The notes under the pieces: model-generated
Database searches by the model: none
Told to the model about the DNA's origin: nothing
What the model saw: only the letters and a program-made list of their open reading frames with translations
DNA from: Paraphaeosphaeria minitans
Lineage: Eukaryota > Ascomycota > Dothideomycetes > Pleosporales > Didymosphaeriaceae
NCBI GenBank assembly: GCA_015832175.1
Contig: WJXW01000010.1
Location: forward strand, 124,001 to 188,000
Reading direction: 5' to 3'
Length of the DNA stretch: 64,000 nt
Made by a program: the position numbers and the translations under genes
Part shown: positions 43,332 through 55,308 of the stretch, piece after piece
Layout: each line of letters starts with the position of its first letter
How positions within the stretch are numbered: the first letter of the stretch is position 1

Positions 43332-46300
43332 ATGTTTGGCTTTCTCGCGAACCGCTTCCAGAACCCGCGCGCGGGCGAACCGACCCGCCCGGGCTGGTTC
43401 GATCGCCACTGCACGCCCGTCCTGCTCTCCATTGCGAAGAAGGCCTGCACGCACCCCGTCCACACCATCGTCACCATCGCCTTCCTGGCCAGTTACTCGT
43501 ACCTAGGCGTACTCGACAAGGGCTTCCTCGAGCAAAATGACCCCACCCCGGGACAAGTCGATTTCTCCACCCTGTTGGCCGGCAGCAAGCGACTGAGGGT
43601 CGGCCAAGAAACGGCATGGAAGTGGGACACGGAAGAACACAGGCCAGCCAGTGTCGACAAGGTACGTGGGATGGTACTCGGTAGAGGTCTTCGCTGACAG
43701 AAAGCCACAGGCGCAGGAAACTGCCCTCGTTACCCTCGTCTTCCCCGCCTCGAGCGCCATCAACTCGGCGCCATCGCAGATCGCACTCCCCACCAATGTT
43801 TCCGCGACACTGCTCCCAAGCTCCTTCAACTCTTTCTCCACCATCTCACACGATACGTCTCTTGCATTTGCGATCCCCTATGCTGAGGCCGCCGACTTCC
43901 TCCTGGCCATGCAGGAGATCTCCGCCCCGAAAGATGCCTCCGAATCGCACGGCTCCCAGGCTGAAGGCACACTGGAGGAGAAGAAGTGGATCATGAAGGC
44001 TGCGAAGAGCGGACATGCTCCAGGCGGCATCCGCAACTGGGCCCACGATTCTTGGACGTCGTTTGTGGACCTCCTCAAGGTGTGTTTCCCTCCACTTGGC
44101 TGAAAATGCTGGAGTCTGTTTTGCTCACAACATACAGAATGCGGATACCGGTGACATCGTCATCATGGCCATGGGCTATCTGGCCATGCATCTGACTTTC
44201 GTCTCGCTCTTCCTCGCTATGCGCCGTTTGGGATCTAACTTCTGGCTCGCCACCGCCGTCCTTCTCCAGTCAGCATTCGCCTTCTTGTTCGGCCTCGCCG
44301 TGACCACCTATTTTGGCATTCCCATCAACATGGTCCTTCTCTCCGAAGGTCTTCCATTCTTGGTTGTCATAATCGGCTTCGAGAAGCCCATCGTTCTGAC
44401 CAAGGCTGTCCTGTCTGCCTCGTTGGATGCGCGGAGGAATGCCGAGGGACACCGTGGCGAACCACTTACCATTCAGTCGGCTGTGCAGAAGGCTATCAAG
44501 AAGACCGGATTTGATATCGTGCGCGATTACTTTTTCGAGATTCTGGTCCTTGTCGCTGGAGCCTTGTCGGGCATTCAGGGAGGATTGCGCCAGTTCTGCT
44601 TCCTCGCTGCTTGGATCTTGTTCTTCGATGCCGTCATGCTCTTGACATTTTTTACCGCTATCCTGACCATAAAGCTGGAGATCAACCGGATCAAGAGACA
44701 CGTCGCCCTTCGCCGCGCTCTGGAAGACGATGGCATCGCCCGTAGCGTGGCTGAGAATGTGGCTCTCAACAACGACTGGCCCACCGCTAGCGACGTGCTG
44801 TCCCGTTCTTCGACTACCACTATCCTCGGCAAGAAGATCACCGTCCCGAAGTTCAAGATTATCATGGTCGCTGGATTCTTCCTGGTCAACATCCTCAACG
44901 TCGCCACATTGAGATTTGGTCTGTCCCACAAATCTGCCCACATGTCCGGTGTCGGCGCTACAGCTCCTCTCGACCCTTTCAAAGTTGCTGGGAGTGGTTT
45001 GGACACTATCTTCGAGCACGCGAAGAAGGCCTCGATCTCCACGATCGTCACTGTCCTCATGCCGATCAAGTATGAGTTGGAGTACCCTTCGATCCATTAT
45101 GCTGAACCCAACCTCACCGATGACGAGGTGACTTTTGGTAACAACATCAGCACCCACTTTGTTGATGGCGTCTTGAAGAGCATGGAGGACCCTTTCCTGA
45201 GCAAGTGGATCATCGTGGCTCTCTTCTTGAGCGTTGTGATGAATGGCTACCTCTTCAACGCTGCGAGATGGACGATCAAGGAGCCCCACAAGCCTCTCGA
45301 ACCGCCTACTGCGGCCGAGATTCAGGACGGCACTCCGCCAACACCTGCCCCTGGTATCCCGCATCTGCATATGCCGACCCCACCGATCACTCCAGGCCCC
45401 GAGCAACAGGCAAACCGCGGAGTAATCCAGCCTTTAATCCCACAGCCCGCTCCGGTCCAGCGTCAGCTACATCAGCTTGAGACCGCCAAGGCCCCCACTG
45501 AAGAGGAACAAAAACAGCCCAACAGGCCTTTCGAGTTCTTGGAACAAGCTCTGAAAGAGAAGCGTGTGACCAGTCTCACTGACGAAGAGCTCATCGAACT
45601 TGCTGTCAGTGGTAAGCTCCCTGGTTATGCCCTGGAAAAGACCCTTGGCGACAAGACTCGTGCCGTGAAGGTTCGACGTGGCCTTGTATCCCGAACACAT
45701 GCAACCCGCGAGACTTCCACCCTGCTTGAACGATCTCTACTTCCGTATAAAGACTACAACTACGAACTGGTGCATGGTGCCTGCTGCGAGAACGTCGTCG
45801 GTTACCTTCCTCTGCCCGTTGGTGTGGCTGGACCTATTATGGTCGATGGTCAGAACTACTTCCTTCCTATGGCCACTACCGAAGGTGTCTTGGTCGCGTC
45901 TACTTCGCGTGGCTCCAAAGCGATCAATGCCGGTGGCGGTGCTACTACCGTTGTTACTCAGGACGGTATGACCCGTGGACCTTGTATCGGTTTTGAGAAC
46001 CTTGCTCGCGCCGGCGCTGCTAAGCTTTGGCTCGATTCAGAGGAGGGTCAGAGGACAATGAAGAACGCCTTCAACTCGACCTCCCGATTTGCTAGGCTGC
46101 AGTCGATGAAGACTGCTATCGCAGGTACGAATCTGTACGTGCGCTTCAAGACGACTACCGGTGACGCCATGGGTATGAATATGATCTCCAAGGGTGTGGA
46201 ACACGCTCTTACCGTTATGGCGAACGACTGCGGCTTTGACGACATGCGTGTTATCACCGTGTCTGGCAACTATTGCACCGACAAGAAGGCGGCCGCCATC

Positions 46301-46984
46301 AACTGGATCGATGGTCGCGGCAAGGGTGTCGTCGCTGAAGCAATCATTCCTGGCCATATCGTCAAGTCTGTGCTCAAGTGCGAGGTTGAAGACCTCGTGC
46401 AGATGAACATCTCGAAGAACTACATTGGTTCTGCCATGGCCGGTGCGCTGGGTGGTTTCAATGCCCACGCCGCCAACATCGTCGCTGCCATCTACCTGGC
46501 CACCGGACAAGATCCCGCGCAAGTTGTTGAATCCTCCAACTGCATAACAATCATGAACAAGTAAGCCATGACAAGATTTATCCCTACGAAACATGTACTA
46601 ATCGTGCGTAGCGTCAAGGGCAACCTCCAAATCTCTGTCTCCATGCCGTCAATAGAAGTGGGCACCATCGGAGGCGGCACGATCCTCGAGCCGCAATCCG
46701 CCATGCTCGATCTTCTGGGTGTCCGCGGAGCTCACCCAACCTCTCCCGGAGACAATGCACGACAATTAGCTCGCGTTATTGCCGCCGGTGTGCTTGCCGG
46801 TGAACTTTCTCTCAATGCCGCTTTGTGCGCTGGTCACCTCGTCAAGGCACATATGGCACACAATAGAAGCAACGTCGCCAGCCGTGCTGCTACACCTGCA
46901 CCATCCACTCCCGCCAACGGCAACATGATGCCAGTCACAAGCGCATTGACGGCAAGCTCCAGCGGACCCTTGCCTAAGCGGTAG
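43332..46984 (+). CDS. hmg1: 3-hydroxy-3-methylglutaryl-CoA reductase
   Basis: Four exons (43332-43661, 43711-44079, 44138-46560, 46612-46984) with 49-, 58- and 51-bp introns give 1164 residues. It makes mevalonate from HMG-CoA, the committed step of sterol and isoprenoid synthesis, in the ER membrane. An N-terminal membrane span ([18 protein letters not shown]) is followed by a lumenal loop, then the sterol-sensing domain (about residues 240-400, [20 protein letters not shown] and [16 protein letters not shown]). After a Pro-rich linker the catalytic domain shows [16 protein letters not shown], the TTEG glutamate, [31 protein letters not shown] and the late catalytic His ([11 protein letters not shown]). 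The last intron falls in TIMN-N-VKGN. The sterol-sensing domain implies sterol-controlled turnover. Confidence 0.97.
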
Positions 46985-47763
46985 GCTTTAGCTTGAACAG
47001 CATCTGCATATACCCTAATTCATCGATTTGTTTGGTAGCTCATTTTGGTGCCATAGTAAGGCAGCTCCGGGTCTGGTGTTTGTGGGCGTAACTGCGGCAG
47101 TGGGCATCTTTTGTCTTCGGAGAAGCGTAGGAGGCAGTATATCCATCGCGGGAAAACTACGAGGTTGTCTAAGTGTGACATCAGTTTGTGGATATACTGA
47201 AGAAGGCGTACACATTGCACAGCTATGCATACTGGCGTTTGTAGATGCGTACCGTTTAGAACTGGCAGATTACTTCAGAATATATGATTGAAGCTACAAA
47301 TTCATTCCATGCTGATCAACAACATAGGAAAGGGCACCTCGACACGAGACACCAGGTACCGATCGCTCGACCATCATGTCCCGGTCCAGTGATCGCTCGC
47401 ACCATCCTGCTTCCGGCAATGCGCGATGTAAATCAGGAGTGGTACCTGACCTGGCGCCGGCGTCACTTGTACCCCGCTCGGCGCTACCTCGAAATTCCCC
47501 TCCCGCACACGTCCCGTCCCCAGCAACCTGGGGTTCCGAAGAAATTCAATTGGGCTTCAAGTGCCGGCGCAGAAGTTCAGCCAGGGTTCCGCGCAGTCCG
47601 GAGGGGTACCTATGACGACTTGTGCTCCGCGCTGGCCGAAGTTGTAGGTACAAGTACCAAGGGCATGGACGGCGCTGTTATCGGGAATATCCACGCTGGC
47701 GTGCACCTCGTGCTAAGTCAACTACCTGTTGTCTGGAAAGTTATCGTCACTACGGCAACGACT
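46985..47763. other. Intergenic; open frame upstream of the lactonase-like gene
   Basis: From 47284 the plus strand stays open in frame with the following gene for 160 codons, but the translation is low in family resemblance and lacks a signal peptide. It may be an uncalled 5' exon, leader or chance extension. Confidence 0.4.
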
Positions 47764-48867
47764 ATGTCGAGCATTGTACCCGTCGATTTGCTGGCGGCTG
47801 CCACGAATCCCCTGTATTTTCAGAACCTCGTGACGACAAACGCGTCGGATCCTTCTACCATCGCGCTGCTGAGCTACAACGACACCTTCCGCAACGATGT
47901 TCTGGGTGAGAATGCCACTGCAAGGAGGCTGTATAATCTGGATTGGCAAGCGTTCCATGAGATGGGCACCTACAACCGCAAGACCAACAGCATCTACGTG
48001 ACGAGCAACTACCAGTCGCTGGACAACCCCATCAACGTCACCATCATCGACCTGGGCAATGACAACGCCGTCTCCTCGACGCGCTACACGAATCTGGCCG
48101 AGGCCAACGGCGGCACAAACTGGTATCCCCCTGGGTCCACCCAGGACAACAGCACTACACCACCCAACCTCCTTTTCTGCGACGAAGGCGACTTCGACCG
48201 CTACTCCGGCCTCGTCAGCGTCGACCCCTCGACCAACGAATCAACCGTCATCCTCGACTCCTTCCTCGGCCGCAACTTCTCCTCCGTCAACGACGTCCGC
48301 CAGCACCCCGAGACAGGCGACATCTGGTTCACCGACGCGCCCTATGGCTTCTGGCAGAACTTCCGCCCAAAAACCCAAATCCCCTCCCAGGTGTACCGCT
48401 TCGAGCCCGCCACGGGCAACATCCAGGTCGTCGCCGATGGCTTCATCGCGTCCAACGGACTGGAATTCTCGCCCGATCTCAAGACGCTGTACGTCACCGA
48501 CACCGGCGCGCAGCAGTCCCTCGTCGGCGGTCTAAACGGCACGCGCCCGGCGAGCATTTACGCGTTCGATGTCGTCGACGGCACGCGCCTGGCTAATCGC
48601 CGCACCTTTGCGTGGGCGGAGAATGGGTTCCCCGACGGGATTCACACGGATACGCAGGGGAACGTGTGGGCTGGGTGTGGGGATGGGGTGCATGTGTGGA
48701 ATGTGGAGGGGAGGCTGGTTGGCAAGGTGTGGAATGGGGTCGAGAGCAACAATTTTGCATTTATCCCTGGGGGCGTGCTGGTGTTTAGCAATGCGCAGTT
48801 GTGGATCGTCGAAGGGATCAGGGCGGTGGGAAGGGAGATTTGTAGGGATTTTGGGGTGTGCGAGTAG
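47764..48867 (+). CDS. SMP-30/gluconolactonase/LRE-like beta-propeller protein
   Basis: A 367-residue protein from the ATG at 47764 (MSSIVPVDLLAAATNPLYFQ). The same frame is open further upstream (ATGs at 47665 and others), so the exact start is uncertain. Family hallmarks are DWQAFHEMGTYNRKTNSIYV, LLFCDEGDF, FSSVNDVRQHPETGDIWFTD, ASNGLEFSPDLKTLYVTDTG and NGFPDGIHTDTQGNVWAGCG, which provide the metal-binding Glu/Asn/Asp residues of the six-bladed propeller. It would hydrolyse a lactone or related ester. Many N-x-S/T sites (NATA, NVT, NSTT, NES, NFS, NGT) suggest it is secreted, so an upstream signal-peptide exon may be missing from this model. Confidence 0.85.
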   Translation: MSSIVPVDLLAAATNPLYFQNLVTTNASDPSTIALLSYNDTFRNDVLGENATARRLYNLDWQAFHEMGTYNRKTNSIYVTSNYQSLDNPINVTIIDLGNDNAVSSTRYTNLAEANGGTNWYPPGSTQDNSTTPPNLLFCDEGDFDRYSGLVSVDPSTNESTVILDSFLGRNFSSVNDVRQHPETGDIWFTDAPYGFWQNFRPKTQIPSQVYRFEPATGNIQVVADGFIASNGLEFSPDLKTLYVTDTGAQQSLVGGLNGTRPASIYAFDVVDGTRLANRRTFAWAENGFPDGIHTDTQGNVWAGCGDGVHVWNVEGRLVGKVWNGVESNNFAFIPGGVLVFSNAQLWIVEGIRAVGREICRDFGVCE

Positions 48868-50139
48868 GACGGGTTGGAGAGGAGGCGAGGGTACGGATAG
48901 GTATGGACGGAAGTATATACTATGAGCTACGTTGGAATGATATGAACTGCTTGCGCAGAAAAGTAGATACTGCCACAGGTTTGAGACATGTATACGCTCC
49001 ATCCGTTTCATCGTCATCGCTAATTGGCAGAATTAGGATAGACTGGTTTCGACACTACCTCTCCGTCGATACACTGTCGCGCCTCTTCAAAGTAGCCATC
49101 TCGACATATTTGCATGTTTTGAAATTATTGCGAGTGCAGCTTCTTTTCTCCAACCGCGACTCTCAACATCGCACCACATAGCTTGATTCCGCCAGGACAT
49201 CTCTCACCCATATCGACGACCATCTGCCACTTGTACCTGTCTCCATGAAACACCGCCTAAATGCACCGCTTCCAGTCAGAATCCCCCGTCTCAAAATCAA
49301 GGTCCACGCAAGTCTATATGGGACCGCGCCTTCCCCTGTCGCCCAGAACGCTAATGTTTGATCTAATGAAACCTTCATTGCAGACACGTTCATGCGTTTT
49401 TCGCCATGCATAAAGAAGGCGTCTCATAGAGCACCTGTCAAACACGTGGGACGTGTCTCACGTCCCGAATAATCTCGGCTAATTCTATTTCAAACAAGAC
49501 ACCCGGCACAGCGCGACCCAAACACGATCCGGAGCAACCATTCATTCAAGAAATACTTTCGAATTAGGCCAATTGATCTGTTCCTCAGGGTTGCGATGTG
49601 TGCAAGGTTGGGATAGTGAGTCGAAGAAAGAGTGGGAGGGCATGGGGGTGATACACTTTCTGGGCTTCGACTTGTACGAGGGAAATGAGAAGACCATTTG
49701 GCAGCTGTTCTTCCTCGGTCGCGAGTGGATACACCCCTCTTATGCAGAAGATGGGCGAGGTGTTCAGGCTGAGGCGCAGCTCTGATGGGCCACTGGAAAA
49801 GACTTGATAAGTATCCGTGGCTTTCTCGTCATTATGAAGCCCAACCGCAGTCGCTCCTTTGCATTTGTGGCTGTTTTCTGGAGAAGTCGTTGTTCATGGA
49901 CTCGTAAAGCTCCGCCTCATTCGTTTATTCATTATCGTACTGTGCGACTACGTTCGTTATTACTATTGCAACACGACACTCATTGATACGGTATTGGCGC
50001 AACACGACATTCATTAGCATTCTCGCGACACGACGTCAGCTATTATTCCGAGCACTACACTCATTTATTATCAACGCAGTCGACCAAACGCTCATTTCCT
50101 ACGCTTTACACATTCTTTCCGAAGCTCAGATCATCCACC
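48868..50139. other. Intergenic, no gene seen
   Basis: Only short frames. At 49960-50070 an irregular repetition of (A)ACACGACA(C/T)TCATT occurs in the promoter region of the next gene. Confidence 0.4.
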
Positions 50140-51309
50140 ATGCGCCACTCAACAATACTCTCGCTCTTTTCTACGCTCGTCACCCTAACTCACGCCCAAA
50201 CGACCGAATCCCTCGTCGTAACTGCCGCCCAAATCGCCCAATCCATAAAACTCTCTCTCCCAAACCCCAGCCTCGCCCTCGTGCCACAGCCCTACTACTG
50301 GTGGCAATCCGGCATCGTCAACAACGCCCTCTTCACCTACGGCTTCGTCACCGGCGACAGGCAGTTCGAGGACCTCGCAAAAAACACGCTATACAACCAG
50401 GCCACAGGCGCAAACGATTTCATGATGCCCGAAGCCACCGGCAACGACGATCAGGCATGGTGGGCACTTTCTGCGTTGACTGCCGCCGAGAACAACGTTG
50501 CCGTACCAGCAGGCAGTCCAACGTTCCTATCCATGGCCCAGAACGTCTTCAACGAGCAGAAAGCGAGATGGGACGAGAGCTCCTGCGGCGGGGGCATGCG
50601 GTTTAAGATCAACGCCGGAGACGCGGGCTACGAGTACAAATCCTCCATCGCGAACGGCCTCTTCTTCCAGCTCGCAGCACGCCTTGCCAAACTCACCGGC
50701 GACGCGGACGCCCGGGCTTGGGCCGAGAAAAGCTACGACTGGATCACAGCCACGGGACTCGTCGATGCCGAGTACAACGTGTACGACGGGACGGATGCGG
50801 CGGGCGCGTGCGTGGACCTGAATCGCAACCAGTGGAGCTACAACGCAGGCGTGTTCCTGTACGGCGCGGCGGTCATGGCGAGCCAGACGGGCGATGCGAA
50901 GTGGGTCGATCGAAGCAGCGGCCTGCTCGCGGCCGCGCAGAGAACCTTTGTGCGCGACGGGGCGCTGTATGAACCTACCTGCGAGGACCAGGGGAACTGC
51001 AACAACGACCAGGTCAGCTTCAAGGGGATTCTGGCGCGCTGGTTGGGTGCGACGGCTGTGGAGCTGCCTGCATTGAAAGACTCTATCGCGGGGACGGTGG
51101 GAGATGTTTCGGGGCGAGTGCAGAAGAGCTGGGCGCCATCGTTGGGGCCGATGGAGCAATTTGTTGCACTTGAGAGTGTGGATGCGGCAGTGAGGGCGAA
51201 CGGGGGTGTGGCGGCAGCGTATGGGATGATTTCTCCTAGGGGGAGCATGGATGGGGTGGAGAGGAGGGTGAGGCGGAGTGTGGCTGGCAGGATCCTGTGG
51301 GACGCTTAG
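50140..51309 (+). CDS. GH76 family endo-1,6-alpha-mannosidase-like protein (Dcw1/Dfg5 type)
   Basis: A single exon of 389 residues. Signal peptide MRHSTILSLFSTLVTLTHAQ. The GH76 core shows YYWWQSGIVNNALFTYGFVT, then FMMPEATGNDDQAWWALSAL with the paired catalytic Asp103-Asp104, then CGGGMRF, YKSSIANGLFFQLAARLAKL and WSYNAGVFLYGAAVM. The family cleaves alpha-1,6-mannan or moves GPI mannoproteins from the membrane to wall glucan. Unlike Dcw1/Dfg5, the C-terminus (VRRSVAGRILWDA) has no hydrophobic GPI signal, so this copy is probably a soluble secreted enzyme. Confidence 0.92.
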   Translation: MRHSTILSLFSTLVTLTHAQTTESLVVTAAQIAQSIKLSLPNPSLALVPQPYYWWQSGIVNNALFTYGFVTGDRQFEDLAKNTLYNQATGANDFMMPEATGNDDQAWWALSALTAAENNVAVPAGSPTFLSMAQNVFNEQKARWDESSCGGGMRFKINAGDAGYEYKSSIANGLFFQLAARLAKLTGDADARAWAEKSYDWITATGLVDAEYNVYDGTDAAGACVDLNRNQWSYNAGVFLYGAAVMASQTGDAKWVDRSSGLLAAAQRTFVRDGALYEPTCEDQGNCNNDQVSFKGILARWLGATAVELPALKDSIAGTVGDVSGRVQKSWAPSLGPMEQFVALESVDAAVRANGGVAAAYGMISPRGSMDGVERRVRRSVAGRILWDA

Positions 51310-52647
<1,338 letters not shown>

Positions 52648-53689
52648 TCATGAATATTTGGCAGCCAAGGCACCCACTAATCTGCTCCTTCGAATGCTGA
52701 CTCGGTTGTCGGGTACCTCTACTGGGTCAGGGAAGGTAGGAGCCTCTACAGGGGGTGTCGTTGCGTCTGCTTCCGCATAGTATGCGTGCTTATGCGGGTG
52801 CTGGCCGTGTAACCCTTCCATATCTGATCCCGCATAGTTTGGGTCATTCTGCGCTCTCGCAGCATAAGCATCTCTGCGCCATGCCATCGCTTTGGAGACC
52901 CAGACCCCAAGCATAACGAGTAGCACGGCACCCAGGACTGCACCTATAGCTATTCCTGCTTTGGCCCCTCTTGACAAGTCCGAGTTCTCACCGGGTGTTA
53001 CTCGCGGGTTGTCAATGCCAGTTCCTGAAGGTCCACCAGATGATGATGTCCGGCTTGTTTCAATGATTGTAGTATCTGGGGTAACTTCTGGCATAGTCAG
53101 AGTGCTCGAGGAGGCGTAAGATGTCGAGGTTGTAGCAGCCGTCGTAAATGTAGGAGCTAGCGAGACCAAATCGGTTTGATCGGTGGAAGTGCAGCATTCA
53201 TCGGAATCGCCGCAGCACCATGTCAGTGAGCTGTTCTTGCCTGAACAGGGAATCACGCGCACAAGGCCTGATTTCTGTGGATTGTGAGCTTCGTGCTGCT
53301 CACATATCCATGAGAGTACCTACATTCCCCGCCGTGCGTGTGCACACATCGTCCAAACACTGCCCCGTACTCCAGTCCGGATTTGTGCACCAATTTCTGC
53401 CCCATTGCAAGTAAACCGATCCGTCCTTGAGTAGTGATTCGTTCTGGCAAAGCCCGTTTGGCAGGCATGTGTCGCGTATTTCGGATGCATTTATCGACGT
53501 GCCCGGGGCTTTCGGTCGATTCGTGATGCAGCAAATATGGCTCAGAGGGTCCGACGGGTCGTTTGAGCAAGGCGCAATATCATCTCCTTGCACCGCATTT
53601 CCATCCGGTGTATAACATGTTGCGGTAGCGAGTGTCGTGCAACTCGCGAAAAAAACGAGTGCCTGCAGCAGGCACGCAGCCCGAAACAT
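52648..53689 (-). CDS. Cysteine-rich single-pass surface protein
   Basis: Two exons (53324-53689 and 52648-53274), 49-bp intron, 330 residues. The start MFRAACLLQALVFFASCTTL is a signal peptide. The ectodomain begins ATCYTPDGNAVQGDDIAPCS, contains CCITNR, RDTCLPNGLCQ and WCTNPDW, and after the intron CSGKNSSLTWCCGDSDECCT, so it is disulphide-rich. A Ser/Thr-rich stalk follows, then one transmembrane span (about residues 228-249, AGIAIGAVLGAVLLVMLGVW) and a cytosolic tail of about 80 residues. The plan resembles fungal cell-surface proteins of the CYxPDG-starting group common in Pezizomycotina. Ligand and role are unknown; a sensor or adhesion role is inference. Confidence 0.85.
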
Positions 53690-55308
53690 TGAAGGCGACT
53701 GGCAAAAAGCGACAAAAGAGGGGTGGTAGGGACCAGAAGACTAGGCCCTTTCGTACGAAGGAGATTCGACATCTTAACGTTCGTGCTAGTCAATTCCGTC
53801 CGTTGCTCGGGTCTTCCCATGATCGACGTCTTGGGGGCGGAATCCGTGCATTGACATGGGGTTCGGACATTGAAATTTGGACTTGCGGATAAAAGGCTAG
53901 ACTGGCCGGCGAGCGCAGCTTAACCACATCCCGATGCAGTAACGCATCATGTACGGTACGGAAAACGCCTTTCGATCCTTTCGATCTTCGTTGAAACGTT
54001 CTACAGGCACTTTCCGTTGGCGTGGGGCTGAGTCGGTGTTTGGTAGGTCAGACGTGGAAAGAGGCGGAAGGAGACCGCGGGGGGCTGTGTCAATACCGAC
54101 AGTTGGTTTCAGGATGCGTTGTAATATTTCGAGGAGATATATTGCGGAGAAGTACCTGGTGCTCAGTCGTGATGAACGGTGGGCGATGCCGATCCGCTCA
54201 TTGACAAACCAGGCACTCGGCTTGGTAGGTACCTAGGTACCTATAATACCTAGGCTTAAACGACTTGGCAAGAAGCCACCAATATAAGATTGATAATGCG
54301 TGCTTATGAAGTCAGACCGAGGCGGTGCTAAATGGCTATTTTTTCTACAGCTGTTGCTAGAGCCGAAGAAATGTTTGCATCCGCAGTTATACCAGTACTT
54401 CGGAATCCGCAGAAGTCATGATGGAAAGACAGTCTGCATGGCCATCAAATAATTACACCTATGTGAAGAGCAAAAAAAAATTAATTATCAAGAGGCAAGA
54501 GCGCTTTACTGCGGAATTGGTAAAGGTAGGGGAGATTGAACCTTGTGGCAGTGTTGGTAGGCATAGACCCACCTACGCGATCGATAACGCTAGGTACCGT
54601 ACCTAAACACGCAATTAGCCTATTTTCATCCATAAGGGTCTTAGCATGAGGACCGCTGGTCCGACCAGAAGTGGGCACAGTGCGCCCCTATAAAATGTAC
54701 TTACATCCGCCCATCGTGGGATTAACGAGCGTCCAAGAGCGGTTTGACCCCAAATCATTGATCTTGGGGGCCATTTTAGGAGGCCAGCTGATGAAACTGC
54801 TATGCGAGGTCGTGGATAATGCAGCTACTGCCAGATCAATTCCCAACGTTATTAGATTTTAACACTTCCAATCATTCATTCGTTGAAGCTGCATATCATT
54901 GATCTAGATTTGATAAAGGCGGCTGTTAAAGCAGTTGAAGCCAAATCCTGCAAAATTGACCACCAGTTAATAGCGTTGGCCGTGGCTAATTTATTCCACT
55001 TCATTGTGCGATCGGAGGCCGAAATATACGACGAGGATTTTGTAAACGATGTGCTTGCGGGCAAGACTGGGAGAATAGGTCATGGCAGTTACTCGGGGAA
55101 GACCAAATTCGGTTAGTTCCTGCCGACGAGAGTGTTATGTGACTGAGGTGCGTCCTCGAGCTGGACTTAAACTGACGTTACTGTAGGACCGAATGCTGTG
55201 TGAAAGAGCGGGTTTCGAGAGACTGACCTAATCATGTGCATATCATCTTAAGCAGAGATATAATTCGTCCAGAAGAGAGCCAGTCGTGGCAGTTTTAATC
55301 ATCTTTCG
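53690..55308. other. Intergenic, with unassigned open segments
   Basis: Contains a palindrome-rich stretch (GGTAGGTACCTAGGTACC at 54224-54241). Two adjacent plus-strand frames, 54671-54862 (ILGAILGGQLMKLLCEVVDN) and 54883-55116 (LIKAAVKAVEAKSCKIDHQL), have protein-like composition, but no ATG, family or splice pattern supports a gene. They may be the remnant of one. Confidence 0.35.

Noticed and set aside
44270..45406. 378-codon open frame on the minus strand
   Set aside because: Antisense to the HMG-CoA reductase exon; charged low-complexity translation caused by codon bias of the real gene.
50527..51159. 210-codon minus-strand open frame
   Set aside because: Antisense to the GH76 gene.
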